Positions 26,191 to 33,995 of a stretch of DNA of 64,000 bases are shown here, piece by piece. How positions within the stretch are numbered: the stretch's first letter is position 1; the number at the start of each line of letters is the position of its first letter. Source of the stretch: Bradyrhizobium erythrophlei (GTDB lineage: Bacteria; Pseudomonadota; Alphaproteobacteria; Rhizobiales; Xanthobacteraceae); NCBI RefSeq assembly GCF_900142985.1, contig NZ_LT670849.1, positions 3,658,001 through 3,722,000 on the forward strand. Reading direction: 5' to 3'. The notes below the pieces were generated by a model. It saw nothing but the letters and a program-made list of their open reading frames with translations. It made no database searches and had not been told where the DNA came from. The translations under genes and the position numbers were made by a program.

Positions 26191-28073
26191 CAACCAACAT
26201 GCCCGATCTTATCCTCCGCCGCGGTCTGTTCACGACACTAGACCGCTCAAATCCGACGGCGAGCGCGGTCGCCATAAAGGACGGCAAGTTCACCGGGGTA
26301 GGTCAGGACCAGGAGATCATGCCACTTGCTGGTTCCAACACGAAAATCATCGACCTGAAGGGACGCCGCGTTCTGCCCGGCTTGGTTGACAACCATCTTC
26401 ATATCATTCGCGGCGGCCTGAACTTTAACATGGAGCTCCGTTGGGACGGCATCTGGTCGCTGGCCGACGCGATGGCCATGCTGAAGCGTCAGGTCGCGAT
26501 CACGCCACCGCCTCAATGGGTCCGGGTGGTCGGCGGCTTCACCGAACACCAGTTCGCCGAGAAGCGGCTGCCGACGATCGAGGAGATCAACGCGATCGCG
26601 CCTGATACGCCTGTGTTTCTACTGCATCTTTATGATCGTGCGATCCTCAACGGCGCCGCGCTACGGGCGGTCGGTTATACCAAGGATACACCGAACCCGC
26701 CCGGCGGCGAGATCGTCCGCGACAACAAGGGCAATCCCAACGGACTTCTGCTCGCCAAGCCGGCCGCCGGCATTCTGTACACGACGCTCGCCAAGGGCCC
26801 GAAATTGCCGTTCGAGTATCAAGTGAATTCCACACGGCATTTCATGCGCGAGTTGAATCGATTGGGCGTCACCGGTGCTATCGATGCCGGCGGCGGCTTC
26901 CAGAATTACCCGGAGGATTACGCCGTCATCCAAAAGCTGTCGGACGAAGGCCAGCTCACCATCCGCCTCGCTTACAACCTCTACCCGCAGAAGGCGAAGG
27001 CCGAGAAGACCGATTTCCTGAACTGGACCAGGACCTCCAAATACAAGCAGGGCGACGACTATTTCCGGCATAACGGCGCTGGCGAGATGCTGGTGGCCTC
27101 CGCCGCTGACTTTGAAGACTTTCGCCAAGCTCGTCCCGATATGCCGCCGGAGATGGAAGGCGAACTTGAGGATGTCGTTCGCATTCTGGTGCAGAACCGC
27201 TGGCCGTGGCGGATGCATGCCACTTACGACGAGACCATCTCACGCGCACTCGACGTATTCGAGAAGGTCAACCAGGATACTCCACTTGAAGGTCTGAACT
27301 GGTTCTTCGACCACGCAGAAACCATCTCCGATCAGTCCATTGACCGTATCGCGGCGCTCGGCGGCGGCATCGCCATACAACATCGCATGGCTTATCAGGG
27401 CGAATATTTCGTCGAGCGCTACGGGTTTGGCGCGGCGGAGGCGACGCCACCGGTGAAGAAGATCATCGACAAGGGCGTCAAAGTATCTGCCGGCACTGAT
27501 GCCACCCGTGTCGCGTCCTACAATCCCTGGGTCGCGCTTGCCTGGCTCGTGACCGGCATGACCGTCGGCGGTCTTCGCATCACGCCGCCGCGCAATCGCC
27601 TTGACCGCGAGACAGCACTGCGGATGTGGACGGAAAACGTGACCTGGTTCTCGAACGAGGAAGGCAAGAAAGGCAGGATCCAGGTCGGTCAACTTGCGGA
27701 CGTTATCGTGCCTGATCGCGACTACTTCTCCTGCGCCGAAGCAGAGATCGCCGAGACGACGTCCGATCTGACAGTAGTGGGTGGCAAGGTCGTATATGCG
27801 GCGTCCGATTTCAAATCTTTGGACAACGCCGCTCCGCCACCTGCGATGCCCGACTGGTCCCCGGTTCGTGCGTTCGGTGGTTATGCGGCTTGGGGCTCCG
27901 CCGAGTCTGCCGGCCAACCGGCGTTGGCACGGAAGATGGCAATGAGTTGCGGGTGCGCCAATCAGTGCAAAATCCATGGGCACGATCACGCGACGGCTTG
28001 GTCGAGCAAGCTGCCGATCTCTGACCTGAAGAGTTTCTGGGGCGCGCTCGGTTGCGCCTGCTGGGCGGTGTGA
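26187..28073 (+). CDS. YtcJ-type amidohydrolase with Cys/His-rich C-terminal tail
   Basis: A 628-residue metal-dependent amidohydrolase. The beta-sandwich start (DLILRRGLFTTLDRSNP) leads to the TIM-barrel metal motif GLVDNHLHIIRGG. Later ligands include HATYDETI, FDHAETISD and SAGTDATRVASYNPW. The ending of the barrel domain (GQLADVIVPDRDYF) is typical of the YtcJ/amidohydrolase_3 family, which hydrolyses amides or cyclic imides. Odd is the extra ~90-residue tail after the usual end, carrying MSCGCANQCKIHGHDH and LGCACWAV: five Cys and several His that could bind iron or zinc. It starts at an ATGA overlap with XapX and is followed by cytochrome bd-type oxidase genes. Substrate unknown. Confidence 0.85.
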   Translation: MTTNMPDLILRRGLFTTLDRSNPTASAVAIKDGKFTGVGQDQEIMPLAGSNTKIIDLKGRRVLPGLVDNHLHIIRGGLNFNMELRWDGIWSLADAMAMLKRQVAITPPPQWVRVVGGFTEHQFAEKRLPTIEEINAIAPDTPVFLLHLYDRAILNGAALRAVGYTKDTPNPPGGEIVRDNKGNPNGLLLAKPAAGILYTTLAKGPKLPFEYQVNSTRHFMRELNRLGVTGAIDAGGGFQNYPEDYAVIQKLSDEGQLTIRLAYNLYPQKAKAEKTDFLNWTRTSKYKQGDDYFRHNGAGEMLVASAADFEDFRQARPDMPPEMEGELEDVVRILVQNRWPWRMHATYDETISRALDVFEKVNQDTPLEGLNWFFDHAETISDQSIDRIAALGGGIAIQHRMAYQGEYFVERYGFGAAEATPPVKKIIDKGVKVSAGTDATRVASYNPWVALAWLVTGMTVGGLRITPPRNRLDRETALRMWTENVTWFSNEEGKKGRIQVGQLADVIVPDRDYFSCAEAEIAETTSDLTVVGGKVVYAASDFKSLDNAAPPPAMPDWSPVRAFGGYAAWGSAESAGQPALARKMAMSCGCANQCKIHGHDHATAWSSKLPISDLKSFWGALGCACWAV

Positions 28074-28134
28074 TCATGGCAGCAACGCCTGCCACCAGTG
28101 CGGAAGTCGGGGGGTGCAACAAGCGGAGCGACGA

Positions 28135-28323
28135 ATGAACAAGGGTCTGATCTCAGCCTCGCATTCCATCGGAGTGGTTGTCGCAACTCTGTTCGGCGTC
28201 GCCTTCTTCTTCGTCATTATCGGCGTATTCGGTCTTTCGGCGTCGATCGCGGCCCTAGCTTTGTTCGTCGCGCTGGCAGTATTCGTCTTCCGGCGTCCGC
28301 AGGATCAGGAGACACAGCCATGA
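28135..28323 (+). CDS. small two-helix membrane protein ahead of CioA
   Basis: A 62-residue protein: a short basic start, two hydrophobic segments (SIGVVVATLFGVAFFFVIIGVF and SIAALALFVALAVFVF) and a hydrophilic end RRPQDQETQP. I do not recognise a named family. AAGCGGAGCGACGA precedes the ATG. Its stop codon overlaps the CioA start (ATGA), so it is co-translated with the oxidase and probably serves as an accessory or assembly subunit. It is not the classical CydX, which is single-helix and encoded after CydB; here a DUF2474-like protein holds that place. Confidence 0.75.
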   Translation: MNKGLISASHSIGVVVATLFGVAFFFVIIGVFGLSASIAALALFVALAVFVFRRPQDQETQP

Positions 28324-29732
28324 ATCTTGATCCAGCCCTCCTTGCCCGCATCCAGTTCGGCTTCACGGTCAGCTTTCACATCATCTTCCCGACGATCTCT
28401 ATTGGGCTGGCGATGTTCCTGGCGATCACCGAGGGTTTGTGGTTGAGGACCAAGGACCCGCTGTATCTCCAGATTTATCGTTTCTGGCTCGGCATTTTTG
28501 CGATGGCCTTCGGTGTCGGCGTCGTCACCGGGATAGTGTTGTCGTTCGAGTTCGGTTTAGCCTTCGCCAAGTTTGGTCAGATGGCCGGACCGGCGATCGG
28601 CCCGATGATTGCTCTCGAAGTTCTGACCTCGTTCTTTCTAGAGGCAGGCTTTCTCGGGATCATGCTGTTTGGCCTCCATCGGGTCGGGCCAAGGCTGCAT
28701 TTTCTCGCCACCTGCATGGTGGCGCTTGGAACCTTGCTGTCGGCATCCTGGATTCTCTCGGCCAATAGCTGGATGCAGACGCCCGATGGCATCGAGGTCG
28801 TGAACGGCCATGTTGTGGTGACCGATTGGCTGAAGGTGGTCGTCAACCCGTCCTGGCTCTATCGCCTGCCGCACATGCTGACCGCTGCGTATATCACGGG
28901 CTCTTTCCTCGTTGCGGGCGTAGGCGCATGGTATCTGTTGCGCGGCGAGCACGTGCCGTTCGGACGCCGGACCGTGTCAATGGGCACGGCCTTCGCTACC
29001 ATCCTGATCGCAACTCAGGTTTTTCTCGGCGACATCCTGTATGGGAAAATGGTGCAACTCCAGCCGGCCAAGATGCAGGCGGCCGAGGGTTTCTGGGACA
29101 AGCAGTCGGAGTCTCCGGCACCGTACTACTGGATGATCGTTCCCGATCAGGAGCATCAGCGCAACCGCTTCGCGCTCGGCATTCCGGTGCTCGGCAGCAT
29201 CTGGTTGACCCACAGCCTTGATGGCCGCGTCGACGGGTTGAAGAACACGCCGGTCGACCGTCAGCCGCAGATGGGCTGGGTGTTCTACGGCTTCCGGGTG
29301 ATGTACGGCATCGCGATCCTTATGTTCGGCGTTGCCGTCGCATCGCTTTGGCTGCGCTGGCAGGGCCGCTTGTTTGCCAATCGCTGGTTCTTGCGCACGC
29401 TGGTCGTAATGACGCCTTCGGGCATCGTCGCGACGCTTGGTGGCTGGTATCTCGCCGAGACCGGCCGTCAGCCGTGGGTGATCTACGGAATTCTCCGGAC
29501 CATCGATGCCGTCTCGCCGGTGCCGGCCGACGTGTTGCTGTCGAGCCTGATCGCCTTCATCTGCATTTACGCGTTATTCCTGACCGCTTTTGTGCTGTTT
29601 GCCGTCCGGATGATCCGCCGTGGCCCGCAGGGCGCGCCCGCGCAGGCTGAAGCCTCCGGTTCCCTTAAACAGGCGCTGAAACCGCGTGTGATAAACGCCC
29701 CGGTGGGCGCCAGCCCGCTTCCGGCGGAGTGA
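28320..29732 (+). CDS. cioA: cytochrome bd-type quinol oxidase subunit I, cyanide-insensitive (CioA) type
   Basis: A 470-residue polytopic membrane protein. Key marks: RIQFGFTVSFHIIFPTISIG (His ligand of haem b595 region), the quinol-binding loop reduced to the short form, with GRQPWVIYG following YLAETG. The GRQPW motif is universal in subunit I, and a short Q-loop separates CIO/bd-type oxidases from the long-loop E. coli CydA (522 residues). FLEAGFLGIMLFGLHRVGP and PQMGWVFYGFRVMYG complete the pattern. It oxidises ubiquinol and reduces O2 to water without pumping, with high O2 affinity and resistance to cyanide. It overlaps the small membrane protein before it and CioB after it. Confidence 0.95.
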   Translation: MNLDPALLARIQFGFTVSFHIIFPTISIGLAMFLAITEGLWLRTKDPLYLQIYRFWLGIFAMAFGVGVVTGIVLSFEFGLAFAKFGQMAGPAIGPMIALEVLTSFFLEAGFLGIMLFGLHRVGPRLHFLATCMVALGTLLSASWILSANSWMQTPDGIEVVNGHVVVTDWLKVVVNPSWLYRLPHMLTAAYITGSFLVAGVGAWYLLRGEHVPFGRRTVSMGTAFATILIATQVFLGDILYGKMVQLQPAKMQAAEGFWDKQSESPAPYYWMIVPDQEHQRNRFALGIPVLGSIWLTHSLDGRVDGLKNTPVDRQPQMGWVFYGFRVMYGIAILMFGVAVASLWLRWQGRLFANRWFLRTLVVMTPSGIVATLGGWYLAETGRQPWVIYGILRTIDAVSPVPADVLLSSLIAFICIYALFLTAFVLFAVRMIRRGPQGAPAQAEASGSLKQALKPRVINAPVGASPLPAE

Positions 29733-29737
29733 AAGCC

Positions 29738-30730
29738 ATGGACCTGCCGCTTCTTTCCGCTCTATTCGCCGCGTTTGCGCTCTCGCTTTATGTCATGCTC
29801 GACGGTTTCGACCTCGGCGTCGGTACCTTGCTCCTTGCCCAGCATGACGAAGAGTTGCGCGACCGGATGGTCGACTCCATTACCCCGACCTGGGACGGCA
29901 ACGAGACCTGGCTGATCATGACCGGCGTAGCGCTGCTCGCAGCCTTCCCGATCGCATATGGCATCCTGCTGCCGGCCTTCTACTTGCCGCTGATCGCGAT
30001 GCTGCTGGCGCTGGGTTTGCGTGGCGTCTCCTTCGAATTCCGCTATCAGGTCGAACGGGGGCGCCGTGCCTGGGATGTCGCATTCGGCCTCGGCTCAATC
30101 GTCGCGGCGCTGATGCAAGGTTTTATCGTCGGCGGCCTCATCCAGGGGCTGACGATCGATGGCGAGCGTTTCAGCGGCAGCGTCTTCGATGTCTTTCAAC
30201 CGTTCTCCCTTCTCGTCGCAGTGTCGGTATTGGCGGGGTACATGGTGCTTGGGGGAGGGTGGCTACATTTGAAGGCGACGCGCAGCTTGCAGAGCTTCGC
30301 AGACCGCAGCCTGCGGCGGACGACACCCGTCTTCGTCGGCTTGGCGGCTGCGACCTGTGCCGCGGCACCCTTCGTTCAGCCCGGCGTTTTGGAAGCGTGG
30401 ACGTCGAACCCGGTGGTACTGACGATCATCGTCATTCTGTTCCTTTCCACCGCCGGTGCGCTGATGCAGTCGATCGGTGGGAATTCGGCTCTCCGCCCGT
30501 TTCTTCTCGGGCTCATCTTGTTTGTTCTCGGGGTCGCAGGCCTCGGCATCACGATCTTTCCGAACATTGTGCCATTCCGCCTGACACTCTGGCAGGCCGC
30601 ATCGGCAAGCCTCAGCCACGTCTTCCTGTTGATCGGCGCTGCCATCGTTACGCCGGTCGTGCTCGCCTATTCCGCGTTCGCCTATCGGGTCTTCCGCGGC
30701 AAGACGCCTGAGAAGGGATGGGAAACATGA
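29738..30730 (+). CDS. cioB: cytochrome bd-type quinol oxidase subunit II (CioB)
   Basis: A 330-residue membrane protein with nine-helix pattern. Typical features are the start LPLLSALFAAFALSLYVMLDGFDLGVG and TPTWDGNETWLIMTGVALLAAFP, and the pair of conserved acidic residues DGFDLGVG and WDGNETW found in CydB/CioB proteins. It pairs with CioA as the non-haem structural half of the oxidase. GGAG lies eight bases before ATG 29738; an in-frame GTG at 29729 overlaps the CioA stop. The gene ends in ATGA with the DUF2474-like gene. Confidence 0.94.
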   Translation: MDLPLLSALFAAFALSLYVMLDGFDLGVGTLLLAQHDEELRDRMVDSITPTWDGNETWLIMTGVALLAAFPIAYGILLPAFYLPLIAMLLALGLRGVSFEFRYQVERGRRAWDVAFGLGSIVAALMQGFIVGGLIQGLTIDGERFSGSVFDVFQPFSLLVAVSVLAGYMVLGGGWLHLKATRSLQSFADRSLRRTTPVFVGLAAATCAAAPFVQPGVLEAWTSNPVVLTIIVILFLSTAGALMQSIGGNSALRPFLLGLILFVLGVAGLGITIFPNIVPFRLTLWQAASASLSHVFLLIGAAIVTPVVLAYSAFAYRVFRGKTPEKGWET

Positions 30731-30855
30731 GCGGTCGTCTAAGAAGGTTGATTTGGTTCGGTGGACTGTATGTGTCGTCAATAGCAACTCTCTTTGTCGT
30801 CTCCCTGTCATTTCGGTCTTTGTTCAACGCGATGTTTCGGATCGGCCTGCCGTGA
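30727..30855 (+). CDS. DUF2474-like tiny third subunit of the CIO oxidase
   Basis: A 42-residue protein starting at the ATGA overlap with CioB: a basic N-terminus (MSGRLRRLIWFGGLY), one hydrophobic helix (VSSIATLFVVSLSFRSLF) and a short tail NAMFRIGLP. Length, position and the R-L-x-W-F-x-x-L-Y start agree with the small DUF2474 proteins that follow cioAB genes, analogous to CydX stabilising the bd-I oxidase. It was too short to appear among the longer open frames and was found by reading on from the overlap. Function as an oxidase stabiliser is inferred from position. Confidence 0.7.
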   Translation: MSGRLRRLIWFGGLYVSSIATLFVVSLSFRSLFNAMFRIGLP

Positions 30856-30992
30856 AGCCACGGCTTCAAAATGGGCGAGTTGGTGTCTTGGATCGCGCAG
30901 ACTATTTGCAGCCGTCGGACGAGAAATGACCGCCTCACGGCTGCGATGTGGATGGACATGTACTGCTATGCAAAAGATACGGAAGCGGAACT

Positions 30993-32597
30993 TTGGCTGA
31001 ACTGATCCAATCATCGGGATTGATCGCGCCCGCGGCTGGGTCGACTCCAGAATTGTCTGCGCGTCAACTCCGGCTGCTGTTGCTTGGCCTCGGCTTTGCG
31101 ACGGGTATGGAGTTTTATACCGCCGACAGCGTTAACCTGGTGCTGACAGATCTTACCGGCAGTTTCGGTGTCTCCGGGGACGAAGCAAGCTGGAGTCTCA
31201 CGGTCTATACTTCAGCGCTATTTTTGGGGGTGCCCGTATGTGTCTGGCTTGCCGGGCATATCGGTTACAAGAACTACCTGATCGGTAGCGTGCTGTTGTT
31301 CGTCGCGGGGTCGGTAGTGAGCTCCACTTCCCTCAGCTTCGATACCATGCTGGTGGCGCGTGCGTTCCAGGGTGTCGCGGGCGCAGGCCTCGTGGTGTGG
31401 TGGCGAGGCACCGTTTACATGCTGTTGCCCAAGCCCAAGCGCAGCGAAGCGCTCATGCATGTCTCAACGATGCTCTATCTCTCCAGTGCCTTCGGGATGC
31501 TGTTCAGTGGCTATATCACCGACCAGGTAAGTTGGCGGCTGATCTGCATTCCGAACCTCGCCTACGCCGCGGCAGCGATCTGGCTGCTGGTCCGATATTT
31601 TCCCGATATGCCCGTGCAACGGTCAGAGCGCCCGACCGATTGGCCAGGAATCGTTCTGATTGCCGTGGCGCTGGTGTCGTTGCAGATCATCCTGAGCCGT
31701 GGCCAAATCGACGACTGGTTTGGTTCTCCGCGGATTCGCTTGCTCGCATGGCTGGGTGCGACCGCTCTGATACTGTTCGGCATCTGGCAGACCAGCGCTC
31801 GCAATCGCGCGCCCTTGCTTCGGCTTGAACTGCTGCTCGACCGCTACGTGCTGTCGTCCGTCCTGATCGGCGTACTGACGGGAATGATCCTGTCGGGCAG
31901 CCTCTACATGCTGCCGGAATTCCTGCGCAACGTCACTTCCCAACCGCTCAGCGCCACACAAACCGGACGGGTAATGGCGGTCTACGCTCTGACCGCGGCT
32001 GCAGTGCGCCCGTCGGTCGTCGGCATCGTCGCCCGGTTCGGGCAGCGCAAGACGATCTGCGGCGCGCTCGTCTGCCTGATCGCCTCAATGCTGCTCATCA
32101 ATCGTTTTCTGACCACCAACACACCTGCATATTACTTTTACCTTCCGCTGGTCCTCTACGCTCTCTGCGTCTCGAGCCTGCTGCCCTCCGTCGGCAGCGG
32201 AACCGTCGCGCGCATCGAGCAGCGTAACCTTCTTGATGGCGTGTCTCTTTACATGACCTTCCGTCAGTTCGGTGCTGCGATCGGCGTCGCCGTGCTCACG
32301 ATCCTGGTCGAACGTCGTGAGACACTTCACTCCGCGCGCCTGTTCGATCACTTGCGGGCCTCGAGCCAGGTCTTGCAAAATTGGATGACGACAGCTTCGG
32401 ACGTCATCCTCTCTCGGGGAGGCTATTCGATCCTCAAGAGCCAACAGATCGCCACCAAGCTGCTGGCTGAGGTCGGTGGTCGCGAGGCGGCGACGCTCGC
32501 ATATGCGGATGCCTTCCTGTTCATGGCTGTTGTCGGGATCATCACGCTCTGCCTCGTCCCGATTATTCCGCCCACCCCGCCGGCGATCAAAAAATGA
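30993..32597 (+). CDS. emrB: DHA2-family drug/H+ antiporter (EmrB type)
   Basis: A 534-residue, 14-helix major facilitator protein. The start region LRLLLLGLGFATGMEFYTADSVNLVLTDLTGSFGVSGDEASWSLTVYTSALFLGVPVCVWLAGHIGYKN shows DHA2 motif A in a modified form. Later motifs include MLVARAFQGVAGAGLVVWWRGTVY (motif C region). Its partner membrane-fusion gene is directly downstream, so it is the inner-membrane part of an EmrAB-TolC-type pump. A TTG start at 30993 with GGAAGCGGAA upstream is preferred over the GTG at 30948, which has no ribosome-binding site; this is a guess. It lies in one direction with the oxidase genes. Confidence 0.9.
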   Translation: MAELIQSSGLIAPAAGSTPELSARQLRLLLLGLGFATGMEFYTADSVNLVLTDLTGSFGVSGDEASWSLTVYTSALFLGVPVCVWLAGHIGYKNYLIGSVLLFVAGSVVSSTSLSFDTMLVARAFQGVAGAGLVVWWRGTVYMLLPKPKRSEALMHVSTMLYLSSAFGMLFSGYITDQVSWRLICIPNLAYAAAAIWLLVRYFPDMPVQRSERPTDWPGIVLIAVALVSLQIILSRGQIDDWFGSPRIRLLAWLGATALILFGIWQTSARNRAPLLRLELLLDRYVLSSVLIGVLTGMILSGSLYMLPEFLRNVTSQPLSATQTGRVMAVYALTAAAVRPSVVGIVARFGQRKTICGALVCLIASMLLINRFLTTNTPAYYFYLPLVLYALCVSSLLPSVGSGTVARIEQRNLLDGVSLYMTFRQFGAAIGVAVLTILVERRETLHSARLFDHLRASSQVLQNWMTTASDVILSRGGYSILKSQQIATKLLAEVGGREAATLAYADAFLFMAVVGIITLCLVPIIPPTPPAIKK

Positions 32598-32607
32598 GGA
32601 GCCGGGC

Positions 32608-33747
32608 ATGACCGATCAAACCATGCTCAAAGAAACACCGTCCCCATCAGTTCCTCTTCAGGGCAGGGCGCCGGAGATCAAGGCGGCACTTCCGCACTAC
32701 GGCCGGTCGAGCCCGCGCTCCTTGATCGTTGGCGCCCTAATTGCGGTCGTTGCCGGGGTGGGTTTGTACTTTTATGTGCCGGGCTTCTGGCAGGTGTCCA
32801 CCGACGACGCTTACGTGGACGCGCATGTGGTTTCGATCGTGCCGAAGGTGGCCGCCTATGTCTCAAAACTAAACGTCAACGACAATTCCAAGGTCGCGCG
32901 CGACGAACTGATGATCCAACTGGATCCGAGGGATTTTCAAGTCGCCGTCGATATCGCCAACGCCGATCTCAAGAGTGCGCAGGCTAATGCCGACAATATC
33001 GATGCGCAGATTCGAGAGCAGAATGCCATCGTCGCGGAGAGCCAATCGGCGATCGACGGCGATCAGGCGATGCTCGATTTCGCGCAGCAGCAGTTCGATC
33101 GCTACAAGTCGCTTGAGAGCACTGGCTCCGGAACGGTCGAACGCCTTCAGCAGGCGGAGGCCGATGTCGGGCAACGCCGCGCCACAGTGCAACACGATCA
33201 GGCAGCGCACGATGCCGCCCGGGCCCACCAGGTCGTGCTCGAAACCCAGAAGCTCCAGGCGAAAGCCGCCGTCGAACGCCAGCAGGCGGCGCTTGCGCAG
33301 GCCCAACTCAACCTTTCCTATACAAAGATAAGTGCGGCAGAAGCTGGCAGTGTCGCGAACAAGACAGTCGAAGTAGGAAACTACGTACAACCCGGGCAGG
33401 TGCTGCTTTCGATCGTTCCCGACACGCTTTACATAACAGCCAACTTCAAGGAGACACAGCTGACCAACGTGCGTCCCGGCCAGCGCACGACGATCCGGGT
33501 TGACGCCTTCCCGGGTCTGCGTCTTGAGGGACGCGTCGACAGCCTCCAGCGCGGTACGGGTTCGCAATTCGCGTTGCTGCCGCCCGAGAATGCGACCGGC
33601 AATTTCGTCAAGGTGGTGCAGCGCGTTCCGGTCAAGATCACATTCAACGATCCAGGCGAGGCACTGCACTGGATCTCGCCTGGTATGTCCGTGGAGGCGA
33701 GGATCTTCACGGCGGACCCGCCTGGCTGGCTAAGCTTTCTCGACTAA
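32608..33747 (+). CDS. emrA: HlyD-type membrane fusion protein (EmrA type)
   Basis: A 379-residue periplasmic adaptor. One N-terminal membrane anchor (SLIVGALIAVVAGVGLYFYVPGF) is followed by the lipoyl half-motif STDDAYVDAHVVSIVPKVAAYVSKLNVNDNSKV, a long alpha-helical coiled coil (about residues 105-215), then the second lipoyl half and beta-barrel (ANFKETQLTNVRPGQRTTIRVDAFPGLRLEGRVDSLQRGTGS). The NATGNFVKVVQRVPVKI end motif is standard for EmrA. It follows EmrB by 10 bases with GAGGAGCC as ribosome-binding site. It bridges EmrB to an outer-membrane channel; no TolC gene is present here. Confidence 0.93.
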   Translation: MTDQTMLKETPSPSVPLQGRAPEIKAALPHYGRSSPRSLIVGALIAVVAGVGLYFYVPGFWQVSTDDAYVDAHVVSIVPKVAAYVSKLNVNDNSKVARDELMIQLDPRDFQVAVDIANADLKSAQANADNIDAQIREQNAIVAESQSAIDGDQAMLDFAQQQFDRYKSLESTGSGTVERLQQAEADVGQRRATVQHDQAAHDAARAHQVVLETQKLQAKAAVERQQAALAQAQLNLSYTKISAAEAGSVANKTVEVGNYVQPGQVLLSIVPDTLYITANFKETQLTNVRPGQRTTIRVDAFPGLRLEGRVDSLQRGTGSQFALLPPENATGNFVKVVQRVPVKITFNDPGEALHWISPGMSVEARIFTADPPGWLSFLD

Positions 33748-33867
33748 CCACTTACGCAAACAGTGAGACCGAGTGGTGCGAAAGATCAGAGAAGATATGG
33801 TCACGGCAGCGCTCGACGCCATGCTCATTCTTGGACCTCTGGTCATGCCGACGAAAGGGCCGGCTAT

Positions 33868-33990
33868 CGGGTTGGCAAGGCCGAGATACGTATCGGCAAC
33901 ACCATGCCTTATACGGGCCCGCTGGCGAACGTTCGTGACGACTGGAAATGCCGAAGCGGCCTATTCGATATGATCAACGATAAAAGGAGG
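33868..33990 (+). pseudogene. remnant of a branched-chain-amino-acid-type ABC substrate-binding protein
   Basis: Between EmrA and the RND gene the frame reads GKAEIRIGNTMPYTGPLANV, which matches the conserved start of Peripla_BP_6 proteins (TEIRIGNTMPYSGPASAYG). About 40 bases later, in two frames, GNAEAAY and YFDMINDK-like sequence (KTEAAYFDMINDKGG in the family) appear. Thus a gene start is preserved with internal deletions and frameshifts. No downstream part remains. It indicates loss of an uptake gene at this junction. The identification rests on two short motifs. Confidence 0.55.
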
Positions 33991-33995
33991 CTGTC

